From the NCBI RefSeq assembly GCF_000179775.1, contig NZ_AEEB01000017.1, positions 310,001 through 374,000 of the forward strand: a stretch of DNA of 64,000 nt. The letters run 5' to 3'. Positions 1 to 7,277 of this stretch are shown here, piece after piece. Both the position numbers and the translations under genes were made by a program. The DNA is from Ahrensia sp. R2A130. GTDB taxonomy: Bacteria > Pseudomonadota > Alphaproteobacteria > Rhizobiales > Rhizobiaceae. Each line of letters starts with the position of its first letter. Positions within the stretch are counted from its first letter, which is position 1. A model generated the notes under the pieces. That model did not search any database, was not told the origin of the DNA, and saw only the letters and a list, made by a program, of their open reading frames with translations.

Positions 1-63
1 GGCATCGACGTGTTGATGCGCATGGCTGAGAACAAGCTGGTTCCGTGGAAAGGTCGCGGCTGA
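1..63 (+). CDS. C-terminal end of an unidentified protein (5' truncated)
   Basis: Only the last 20 codons are present, read in frame 1 and ending in TGA at 61-63. The tail ends NKLVPWKGRG. It lies upstream of the TRAP transporter genes on the same strand, but a 177 nt gap separates them, so it need not share their transcript. Twenty residues are too few to assign a family. An enzyme handling the substrate of the neighbouring transporter is possible but is only a guess from position. Confidence 0.6.
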   Translation, partial: GIDVLMRMAENKLVPWKGRG

Positions 64-240
64 TAAGTCTCGAACCGCGAACGTTTTTTCTTTCATCTGC
101 GACGTCTTTGCCTGACCAAAAGCCGCAATAGAGTTGCGTGGCAGGCTAATTGAGGTCCAATGTCGCTGAGAAAATTCGGTCGGTCGGCGTGCATCCCACA
201 TGCGTTCTGAGACCTAAGATTGCCGCGATGGAGATGAAGC

Positions 241-1299
241 GTGTTTGTGAAAAAATCCCTTACCGGACTCGGTGCCGCAGCTGCAGTGTCATTTGCGTTA
301 ACAGCTTCGGCTTTCGCACAGGACGTGACGCTCAAACTTCACCAGTTCTTGCCACCGCAATCGGTTGTGCCAAGCCAAATTCTCGATGTGTGGGCTGACA
401 AGGTTGAGGCTGCTTCCGGCAAATCGATCAAGGTAGAACGCTACCCGTCCATGCAACTTGGTGGAAAGCCGCCCGAGCTCATGGACCAGGCGATTGATGG
501 CGTAGCTGATCTTGTATGGACCGTTGTTGGTTACACGCCGGGTCGCTTCCCGCGCACGGAAGTGTTCGAGCTGCCATTCATGTTGACCAATGCAGAGGAC
601 ACATCCTGCGCTTTTTCAAAGATGTTTGATAAGCACATGAAGGACACGGAGTTCCAGAATCTCAAGATTATAGGAACGTGGGTTCATGGCCCTGGCGTTA
701 TTCACTCGAACCGTCCCGTGCGAAAAGTGGCGGACATGAAGGGTCTGAAAGTGCGCGGTGCATCCCGCACAATCACGTCGATGTTGAGCCAATTGGGCGC
801 AACCTCTGTGGGTATGCCGGTACCTGCCGTTCCGGAAGCTCTTTCAAAAGGCGTCATTGATGCGACCACAATTCCGTGGGAAGTGACCGGCGCGCTAAAA
901 GTGCCGGAACTCGTAAAAAATCACACTGAATTTGGCGGACAGGCGCTCTACACACTGACTTTCGTACTGGCGATGAACAAGGCCAAATACGAAAGCTTAA
1001 GCGACGAGATGAAAGCGGTAATCGATGCCAATTCTGGTCAAGGCTTTTCAAGCTTCGCAGGACGGGTGCAGCAGGCTGCTGACGAACCAAACCGCAAGAA
1101 AGCCGAAGATGCAGGCAATACCATCATCACTTTGTCAGATACGGAAGTGAATGAATGGAAGAAAGCATCAGAACCGGTGGTCGCAGCCTGGATCGAAGAT
1201 GTGAAGGCTAAAGGCATCGACGGACAAGCGCTCGTCGATGAAGCCAAGTCCACGATTGCGGCATGTGCATCGGAACCCCGGTCGACATTTCCGAACTGA
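241..1299 (+). CDS. dctP: TRAP transporter substrate-binding protein, DctP family
   Basis: This is the periplasmic solute-binding protein of a tripartite ATP-independent transporter; it captures a ligand, usually a carboxylate, and hands it to the DctQM membrane unit. The 352-aa product starts at GTG 241, with GGAGA at 230-234 placed 6 nt upstream; nearby ATGs are out of frame. A signal peptide ends in ASAFA before QDVTLKL. Family hallmarks include LGGKPPELMDQ near residue 75 and the KVRGASR segment near residue 170, whose arginine normally pairs with the substrate carboxylate. The paralogue type and exact substrate cannot be read from the sequence. dctQ and dctM follow directly. Confidence 0.92.
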   Translation: MFVKKSLTGLGAAAAVSFALTASAFAQDVTLKLHQFLPPQSVVPSQILDVWADKVEAASGKSIKVERYPSMQLGGKPPELMDQAIDGVADLVWTVVGYTPGRFPRTEVFELPFMLTNAEDTSCAFSKMFDKHMKDTEFQNLKIIGTWVHGPGVIHSNRPVRKVADMKGLKVRGASRTITSMLSQLGATSVGMPVPAVPEALSKGVIDATTIPWEVTGALKVPELVKNHTEFGGQALYTLTFVLAMNKAKYESLSDEMKAVIDANSGQGFSSFAGRVQQAADEPNRKKAEDAGNTIITLSDTEVNEWKKASEPVVAAWIEDVKAKGIDGQALVDEAKSTIAACASEPRSTFPN

Positions 1300-1367
1300 T
1301 GTGAAAGCTGAACGGGGCGTTTCAGGTCCGTTTCTCCAAACGCCATATGCCGGGGGCAGGCGCACTT

Positions 1368-1952
1368 ATGGCAACAGCTGACCGCTTCATTCGCACCCTG
1401 GCCCGATGGTTAGCTCTAACTGGCGGTCTGGTGCTCGTGGCGCTTATTGTCATCACCACTGCTTCTATCGTTGGCCGCCTTCTAAATTCCATCGGCTATT
1501 CGCAATGGATTTCCGATTGGCTGCCGATCCTCATTGCGCCGCTGCAATGGTTTCGCCCAATCACGGGTGATTTCGAGCTGGTTGAGGCAGGCATTGCTTT
1601 CGCGATAATGGCTTTCATACCGTGGTGCCAAATCAGTCGTGGCCACGCGAAGGTTGAGGTGCTGACCGGGCTCCTGCCATCGAGTTCAAACCGTTGGTTG
1701 GCGTTTCTTTGGGAAGCTGTTTTTTGTGCAACTTACATTCTCATTGCTTGGCGCCTTGTCGTCGGTACAGGCGATAAGATGCGCTACAACGAGACAAGCT
1801 TCATGCTCCAATTTCCCGTCTGGTGGGGCTATGCGGCTGTAACCGGTGCAGCTTTGCTGGCATGTTGGGTGGCGCTTTGGTCGCTATTCCTGCACGGGCG
1901 TGAAGCGCTCGGGTATGAACCGCTTTCCAAAACCGTATCGCGAACCGCCTGA
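1368..1952 (+). CDS. dctQ: TRAP transporter small permease, DctQ family
   Basis: This is the small membrane subunit that bridges the binding protein and the large DctM permease in Na+-driven uptake. It is about 194 aa with four hydrophobic segments: near the N-terminus after the basic FIRTLARW stretch, around the ELVEAGIAFAIM region, at the LWEAVFCATYILIAW region and at the C-terminal GYAAVTGAALLACW region. I prefer ATG 1368 because GGGGGCAGG (1352-1360) lies 7 nt upstream. ATG 1347 is in frame and would add seven residues, but it has no ribosome-binding site. Its TGA overlaps the dctM ATG by one base, so translation is probably coupled. Confidence 0.88.
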   Translation: MATADRFIRTLARWLALTGGLVLVALIVITTASIVGRLLNSIGYSQWISDWLPILIAPLQWFRPITGDFELVEAGIAFAIMAFIPWCQISRGHAKVEVLTGLLPSSSNRWLAFLWEAVFCATYILIAWRLVVGTGDKMRYNETSFMLQFPVWWGYAAVTGAALLACWVALWSLFLHGREALGYEPLSKTVSRTA

Positions 1953-3274
1953 TGGAAAATTTGACCATCGGCTACCTATCGCTGCCGGTCCTGCTGGTGC
2001 TGATTTTTGCCCGGATGCCTATTGGGCTTGCCATGCTTGTGGTCGGCCTTGGTGGCACGATGTTGATAACGGGTGGGCCGACTGTTGTGTTGGCTAAGTT
2101 GAAAAACGAAACCTATTCGACTTTTTCATCCTACTCATTGTCCATCATCCCATTGTTTTTGCTTATGGGGCAGTTCGCGACGCTTGGCGGCATGTCGGCC
2201 GCATTGTTTAAGGCGGCAGAAACATGGCTTGGCCATAGGCGCGGTGGCTTGGCTATGGCCTCTGTAGGGGCGTGTGCCGGGTTTGGCGCGATCTGCGGTT
2301 CGTCCTTGGCAACTGCTGCCACAATGGGGCAGGTGGCTCTGCCGCAACTTAAGAAATACGGCTATCCGGGCGGTCTCGCCACCGCGACGCTGGCAGCGGG
2401 TGGAACGCTTGGCATCCTCATTCCGCCATCTGTAGTGCTGGTTATTTACGCGATCCTAACTGAGCAAAATATCGCGAAGCTCTTTCTTGCTGCTTTCATT
2501 CCGGGCTTTCTGGCTGCTGCGGGCTATATGATAACCATCTCGATTATCATGCGGGTTTCGCCTTCTACTGCACAGTTGCGGGAGCGTGTGCCCTATGCCG
2601 AACGCTTCAAGGCTATGGCGGATGTTTGGCCCGTTCTGCTCGTCTTCTTCTTGGTGGTGGGGGGCATTTATCTCGGGTGGTTTACACCAACTGAAGCTGC
2701 TGCAGTCGGCGCTGCCGGCACAGGCATCATCGCATGGTTAGCCGGTGGATTGTCACGCTCAACGTTTTCAGAGGCCGTTTTGGCGACGGCTTCTAATACC
2801 GGAATGATTTTCATCATCGTTTTGGGCGCTGGTTTCTTCAACGCTTTCCTCGCGCTCACGCGTGTGCCGCAGGAACTGTCCAGCGTTATTTTGGAACTCG
2901 GCCTAAGCCCGTGGACGATTCTGATCGTTATCTTGTTCCTTTATCTCATCTTCGGCTGCTTCATGGATTCGCTCTCCATGATCTTACTGACGATACCGAT
3001 TTTTTTCCCGATCATCTCGACTCTCAACTTCGGTCTGACGCCGGAAGAAACAGCGATCTGGTTTGGAATCCTCGTGCTTATTGTCGTGGAGGTGGGATTG
3101 ATAACGCCACCGGTGGGGATGAACCTGTTCGTCATTAATGCAATTGATCCGAGAACGCGTATCTTGGACACGTATCGCGCCGTCCTGCCTTTCGTAGCGT
3201 CGGACATAATACGCACCGCGATACTGGTTGCTTTCCCCGGCATCACATTGTTTCTGTTGCGCTGGCTTTATTGA
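1952..3274 (+). CDS. dctM: TRAP transporter large permease, DctM family
   Basis: This is the ion-coupled transport channel of the TRAP system, 440 aa with roughly a dozen transmembrane segments along its whole length. The family-typical region around residues 90-150 is present (GLAMASVGACAGFGAICGSS, then a Gly/Thr-rich loop and LGILIPPS), as is the C-terminal ITPPVGMNLFV motif. It begins at an ATG that shares its first base with the dctQ stop codon. With dctP and dctQ it makes a complete three-subunit transporter. The substrate is not evident. No transcription factor gene lies next to the cluster. Confidence 0.92.
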   Translation: MENLTIGYLSLPVLLVLIFARMPIGLAMLVVGLGGTMLITGGPTVVLAKLKNETYSTFSSYSLSIIPLFLLMGQFATLGGMSAALFKAAETWLGHRRGGLAMASVGACAGFGAICGSSLATAATMGQVALPQLKKYGYPGGLATATLAAGGTLGILIPPSVVLVIYAILTEQNIAKLFLAAFIPGFLAAAGYMITISIIMRVSPSTAQLRERVPYAERFKAMADVWPVLLVFFLVVGGIYLGWFTPTEAAAVGAAGTGIIAWLAGGLSRSTFSEAVLATASNTGMIFIIVLGAGFFNAFLALTRVPQELSSVILELGLSPWTILIVILFLYLIFGCFMDSLSMILLTIPIFFPIISTLNFGLTPEETAIWFGILVLIVVEVGLITPPVGMNLFVINAIDPRTRILDTYRAVLPFVASDIIRTAILVAFPGITLFLLRWLY

Positions 3275-3396
3275 TGCGCGCTGTCGTGGCGTTTCGATTT
3301 CGGTGCATCGTAAATGACATGATCGCATCGTCTGATTGACTCACGCAGGAGCGCGTGTTGCACCAAAACTCAGCTTCCAACGCTCAGGCTCCTGCT

Positions 3397-4068
3397 ATGA
3401 CCGACCGCCCGCTCCTTATCGCTCCATCCATTCTATCGGCTGATTTTTCCCGTCTCGGAGACGAAATAGAAGCCGTGATGGAAGCTGGTGGCGACTGGGT
3501 TCATCTGGACGTCATGGACGGCCATTTCGTTCCCAACATCACCTTCGGTGCCCCTATCGTGAAGGCTGTACGGAACCGCACCAAAGCCGTGTTTGACTGC
3601 CACCTTATGATCGAACCTACCGATGCGTACCTGAAAGATTTTGCCGAGGCGGGCGCTGATATTATCACCGTCCACGCGGAAGCCACCCGTCACCTTGATC
3701 GGTCACTACAGGCGATTCGTGATTTAGGGGCGAAGGCGGGCGTAGCGCTCAATCCTGCGACACCGGAGAGCGAAATTGCTTATGTTTTGGACCGTGTCGA
3801 TCTTATTTTGCTGATGACGGTGAACCCAGGTTTCGGTGGTCAGGCGTTCATTCCCGCCGTTGTCGATAAGGTGGCGCGCGTTCGTGAAATGATAGGTGAT
3901 CGCCCGATCCATATCGAAATCGATGGCGGCGTTACACCGACAACAGCGCCAATGGTTTTCGGCGCTGGAGCAGATGTTCTTGTAGCTGGATCCGCAGTCT
4001 TCAAGGGCGGAACGCTCGCCCATTATGCCTCTAATATTGATGCAATTCGAAAGAGCTGCGCTATTTAG
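3397..4068 (+). CDS. rpe: ribulose-phosphate 3-epimerase
   Basis: Rpe interconverts D-ribulose 5-phosphate and D-xylulose 5-phosphate in the pentose phosphate pathway, in the cytoplasm. The TIM-barrel signatures are clear: [14 protein letters not shown] at the start, [16 protein letters not shown] (metal-binding His and Asp), the VNPGFGGQ loop and IDGG near the phosphate site. From ATG 3397 the protein has 223 aa, the usual family length. A GTG at 3355 or TTG at 3358 behind AGGAG (3347-3351) would add 13-14 residues of unconserved sequence, so the upstream start cannot be excluded. It converges on the next gene with only two bases between stop codons. Confidence 0.93.
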   Translation: MTDRPLLIAPSILSADFSRLGDEIEAVMEAGGDWVHLDVMDGHFVPNITFGAPIVKAVRNRTKAVFDCHLMIEPTDAYLKDFAEAGADIITVHAEATRHLDRSLQAIRDLGAKAGVALNPATPESEIAYVLDRVDLILLMTVNPGFGGQAFIPAVVDKVARVREMIGDRPIHIEIDGGVTPTTAPMVFGAGADVLVAGSAVFKGGTLAHYASNIDAIRKSCAI

Positions 4069-4070
4069 GT

Positions 4071-4706
4071 TCAGCTTGAACGTTTGCGTGGCATAAACCG
4101 CACGACGTTTTGAATGACCTGTTTCTGTACCGTTGGGTCTTCGTCGATGTTGAAGTGGTTTATGCCCGGGCGTTCTGAAAGATCGACATTGGTCAGGTTT
4201 CCACGAAACCCGCGCCCACGTCTAACCGGTTTGCCCCAGCCTTCGCCGCTGAAATAATAGTTAGTAACTTTACGAATGTTGGACGCGGCTGGCAGAGGAT
4301 TCGTCGCAGCAAAAGAGGCGACGTAGTCAACCTTAATTTTGGCCTTCCGCAAGCCGGCAGCGATCTTCATGACCGAATTTGCGCCCCAGGAATGGCCGAT
4401 CAATACAACCGGTTTGCTGCCATATTTCTTCTGGTTGGCAATGATCTCATCAACAATCGAATCTTCACGGACGTGAGAAATAACGTTCGGATTGAGACCG
4501 CGCTTCTTCAATTTGGCAGCCATACCATCCAACCCACGCGAAAACACGCCAAAGCCACCACGAACCAATATAAGTTCGCCAAAGTATGCCTGCTCTCGTG
4601 CGACTTCTAAAGCATCGACAGCTTTGAGCCCCTCAGCTTTTGCAGCTGTCGTCACTGTGGCGAATGATAGGGTGATGCAGATTGCTGCAAGTAAAGTGCG
4701 GATCAT
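4071..4706 (-). CDS. secreted alpha/beta-hydrolase-like protein
   Basis: The 211-aa product has an N-terminal signal peptide (hydrophobic residues 4-20, cleavage near AKA) and an alpha/beta-hydrolase core. The nucleophile elbow is GHSWG at residues 104-108 with Ser-106, and a late histidine (His-184 in GINHFNID) could complete the triad. The small size and the lack of a cap domain fit the thioesterase or lipase-like proteins of rhizobial genomes. The substrate is unknown. A conserved NYYFSGEGWGKP stretch lies near residue 150. The gene stands alone, divergent from nothing close by, and is likely transcribed from its own promoter in 4707-4879. Confidence 0.7.
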   Translation of the reverse strand: MIRTLLAAICITLSFATVTTAAKAEGLKAVDALEVAREQAYFGELILVRGGFGVFSRGLDGMAAKLKKRGLNPNVISHVREDSIVDEIIANQKKYGSKPVVLIGHSWGANSVMKIAAGLRKAKIKVDYVASFAATNPLPAASNIRKVTNYYFSGEGWGKPVRRGRGFRGNLTNVDLSERPGINHFNIDEDPTVQKQVIQNVVRFMPRKRSS

Positions 4707-4879
4707 TTTGACTGTCTCGTAAGCAACGATTCGCTCAGATGGCGGGCGAATTTCGCATTAACTCAGTTGCTAAGCCAAGGGCGCGCGGTGAGCAACGGTG
4801 AGGCTGCATCTGACGTCGAATTTGGACGGTGGTGACTCTTTGGTGCATCACCCATGTAGCTCTGAGGTGCTCGGCGTTG

Positions 4880-5464
4880 TTAAACGAACCCGGGTACAAG
4901 TCTCGCCGTCCGCTTGCGATATGCGTCGTACTCAGGCCCGAACTGCGCCTGCATCATCGCTTCTTCCTTATTCACGCGGCTGAAATACAACCATGCCACA
5001 GCAGCAAGGCCGGTCAGTCCCGCAATCCAATTGGGAATGAGCAGCGCTTGCCCGAGGCCCCAAAGCCAGAACGAGGTGTACATCGGGTGACGAACGCGGG
5101 CGTAAACACCGTGATCGACCAGCTTGTGATCTTCACGGATTTCCAGCGTAACGGACCAATTGCGCGCGAGGTCGCGGTGGCTGAGATGGAAGAGAACCAA
5201 AAAGCCAATCATTGCGGTAGACCCAAGAATGCCTTGGATCATAAAAAACGGGTAGTCGGCGAAGGACAACAGCCCGGTTGCCAGATGGAAAGCCGGGATG
5301 ACGACCAGCCCAACAGTACACCCGGTCAACGCAATCCACTCTGCACGACTGCGTTGATCGGTCACCACTTTGGTTTTGCGGGCACGACGCCGATGCGGCC
5401 AACGGATGACCAGCCAGAAAACTATGGATAGGCACCAGATTACAGAGGCGATTTCTGCGTTCAT
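4880..5464 (-). CDS. isoprenylcysteine carboxyl methyltransferase (ICMT)-family membrane protein
   Basis: A 194-aa integral membrane protein with about five hydrophobic segments and the ICMT/PEMT-like C-terminal core: LVDHGVYARVRHPMYTSFWLWGLG, then EEAMMQAQFGPEYDAYRKRT. In this family the RHPMY region and the downstream Glu/Tyr motif bind S-adenosylmethionine and carry the methyl transfer site. Bacterial members have poorly known substrates (phospholipids or isoprenoids). I set the start at ATG 5464 because it overlaps the preceding gene's TGA as ATGA; a start at 5521 would add 19 unconserved residues inside that gene. Translation is probably coupled to the upstream hydrolase-like gene. Confidence 0.8.
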   Translation of the reverse strand: MNAEIASVIWCLSIVFWLVIRWPHRRRARKTKVVTDQRSRAEWIALTGCTVGLVVIPAFHLATGLLSFADYPFFMIQGILGSTAMIGFLVLFHLSHRDLARNWSVTLEIREDHKLVDHGVYARVRHPMYTSFWLWGLGQALLIPNWIAGLTGLAAVAWLYFSRVNKEEAMMQAQFGPEYDAYRKRTARLVPGFV

Positions 5465-6630
5465 TTTTTTGCTTTCAGCGACGTCCGCACGCGCGTTTCC
5501 AGTGGTGTCGGACCAAGGCAAATTCCTGGAAAATCGTAGTGATATTCCTGCGTGTTTCCAAAAACGAACTGGTAGTGCAGACGGAAAAAATTACCGCGGA
5601 TGTGCTCGCGGTAAAATTCGGGATCGACCATGTTGCGAACGCGGATCGTCTGAACGACAGGCTTGGAACCATCGCCCACACCCATCAGCTTCGCTGGTTT
5701 GGTGCGGTAGAAGTTGATGACATCGTTCACGCACTGATATTCAGCCCAAAAAATTGCGTTGTTGGCAACGATCCGTGCGGTAGCTTCACGGAACCACAAT
5801 GCAGCGGGGTGAAGCCCGATTTTCAAGGCGGTGGAGCCCACGGTCAACATAGCGACACGGGCGCGCCCTGTTCCGATTTCGGGCCGTTCGCGTTGGGCTT
5901 TGTCCAAAGCTTCAAGAATGAGCGCGCCGCCAGTGCTGTGCCCGACAACCACGATTTCATCGTAGTGATCGCTAGCATCAGCTGCAGCAATCACATGGGC
6001 GAGGCGCAACAGGGCATCATGGGCAGCCGGTCTTTGACGTCGCAAGAATTCCCGTGAAAAGCTCCATAGATCCATCAGATGAAGTACCGACCAGCGCTCC
6101 CATAACATTTGAACGCAAGCGGAAAATGCTGCCAGAAAAACGATAGGGGCCATCAACCAGGACAGCGATACGCCAGACGTCCAGATCAGGCCTGCAATTG
6201 CCAGTGAGGCGACGAAGGACAGAAAAATAGCAACGAATGGATAAAGAAAATACAGCGAAAAACGCCAGGCGTGGCGAACGAATTTGAATGCTGTCAGCGT
6301 GATCGTATAATCAGCGAACGTAAGCAAATACCTGCCCAACCGAGACAGGAACGGTCTGCTGAAATCCTTCAGCACCAAACTGTCGACGCTTAGAAAATGG
6401 AAATCAGTGGTGACTTCCTGACCGTCATGATCGGTCTTGTAAGTGACGCGTGCGAGATCATCGTGCAGCATTTCAATGCTGTTTGCGTCGATTGATGCAT
6501 CAGCCAGCGTTTCATAGCGTGATGCTTCGCGGCGAAACCTATCGAAGAAGGCTTCCGGCGATTTCGGATCGTAGCCGCCGATGAAGAATACGGCCCGCGA
6601 TGATACGTTTGATACGTCTGCCGCCGGCAC
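5461..6630 (-). CDS. membrane-embedded alpha/beta-hydrolase-like protein
   Basis: This 389-aa protein opens with AVFFIGGYDPKSPEAFF, has two or three transmembrane helices at about residues 122-175, and carries a lipase-like elbow VVVGHSTGG with Ser-232. The layout (soluble N-terminal part, central membrane hairpin, C-terminal hydrolase fold) is found in uncharacterised proteins of Alphaproteobacteria. The late histidine of the triad is not obvious; candidates lie in the C-terminal EYHYDFPGICLG region. It starts at GTG 6630 with GGGG a short distance upstream. The downstream ICMT-like gene overlaps by four bases, so the pair may modify or cleave membrane lipids together; that is inference. Confidence 0.62.
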   Translation of the reverse strand: MPAADVSNVSSRAVFFIGGYDPKSPEAFFDRFRREASRYETLADASIDANSIEMLHDDLARVTYKTDHDGQEVTTDFHFLSVDSLVLKDFSRPFLSRLGRYLLTFADYTITLTAFKFVRHAWRFSLYFLYPFVAIFLSFVASLAIAGLIWTSGVSLSWLMAPIVFLAAFSACVQMLWERWSVLHLMDLWSFSREFLRRQRPAAHDALLRLAHVIAAADASDHYDEIVVVGHSTGGALILEALDKAQRERPEIGTGRARVAMLTVGSTALKIGLHPAALWFREATARIVANNAIFWAEYQCVNDVINFYRTKPAKLMGVGDGSKPVVQTIRVRNMVDPEFYREHIRGNFFRLHYQFVFGNTQEYHYDFPGICLGPTPLETRVRTSLKAKK

Positions 6631-6713
6631 GTCCGTTCACCCCTGAATCCACATCGGTTTTAAATGTCGCGCCTGTCTAAGGCACCACACTTGCCGCGTC
6701 CACACTTGTGTTT

Positions 6714-7277
6714 CTAGAGCGCAGCATCCCGCGCCGCATCCTTCAGGAATGCGAAGAGATAAGGCGCGAACGAACGCCAGCACTCTACGCTGAATGTGTC
6801 GTTGGCGGGGCGGTGGATAACGACTTCTGTCTTGCCAATTACGGTGCGGGCTGCCGAACCCTTCGGAAAGGCTGCAAGTGAAAGGTCTCGAGGGCAGCCA
6901 GCGTTTAGGCAATCGGCAGCGTTGGTGCCGGATACGGTAAACGCTACATTGCGGTGCGAGACGTCCGTTGCAGAGATTTCTTTGCTTTCCGATTTGGGAA
7001 CCATGCTGTCGTCCGGCTTCTTCATATCAACGATCAGCCATTCGTCCTGCCCCAGGCACATGGCGGTGACACCGGCTTTAGATTCGCTGGTGCCGATCTT
7101 ACGAGGCAGCGTTACACTCAGCGATTTCTGGAAATTTGTTGCACCTCGTTTTGTGGCGCGAAGCGCAAGTCGCGAAGCGTCAGGCGCTGTTTCCACCAAA
7201 ACGCCATCGCTAGCGATGCGCTTGTTGTTCACCGGGTTGTCGCGGGTAGCACGAATAGTCGTTGCTGCTTTAGCCAT
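6714..7277 (-). CDS. soxG: sarcosine oxidase subunit gamma
   Basis: Gamma subunit of the heterotetrameric sarcosine oxidase, 187 aa, related to the aminomethyltransferase (GcvT) fold but without catalytic activity of its own; it helps stabilise the complex. Characteristic sequences include CLGQDEWLIV, a DVSHRN segment near the centre, LNAGCPRDLSL, and the C-terminal SFAPYLFAFLKDAA. I use ATG 7277, which overlaps the end of soxA by 8 nt; the upstream start at 7301 adds eight residues lying within soxA. It is the last gene of the sox operon. Confidence 0.9.
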   Translation of the reverse strand: MAKAATTIRATRDNPVNNKRIASDGVLVETAPDASRLALRATKRGATNFQKSLSVTLPRKIGTSESKAGVTAMCLGQDEWLIVDMKKPDDSMVPKSESKEISATDVSHRNVAFTVSGTNAADCLNAGCPRDLSLAAFPKGSAARTVIGKTEVVIHRPANDTFSVECWRSFAPYLFAFLKDAARDAAL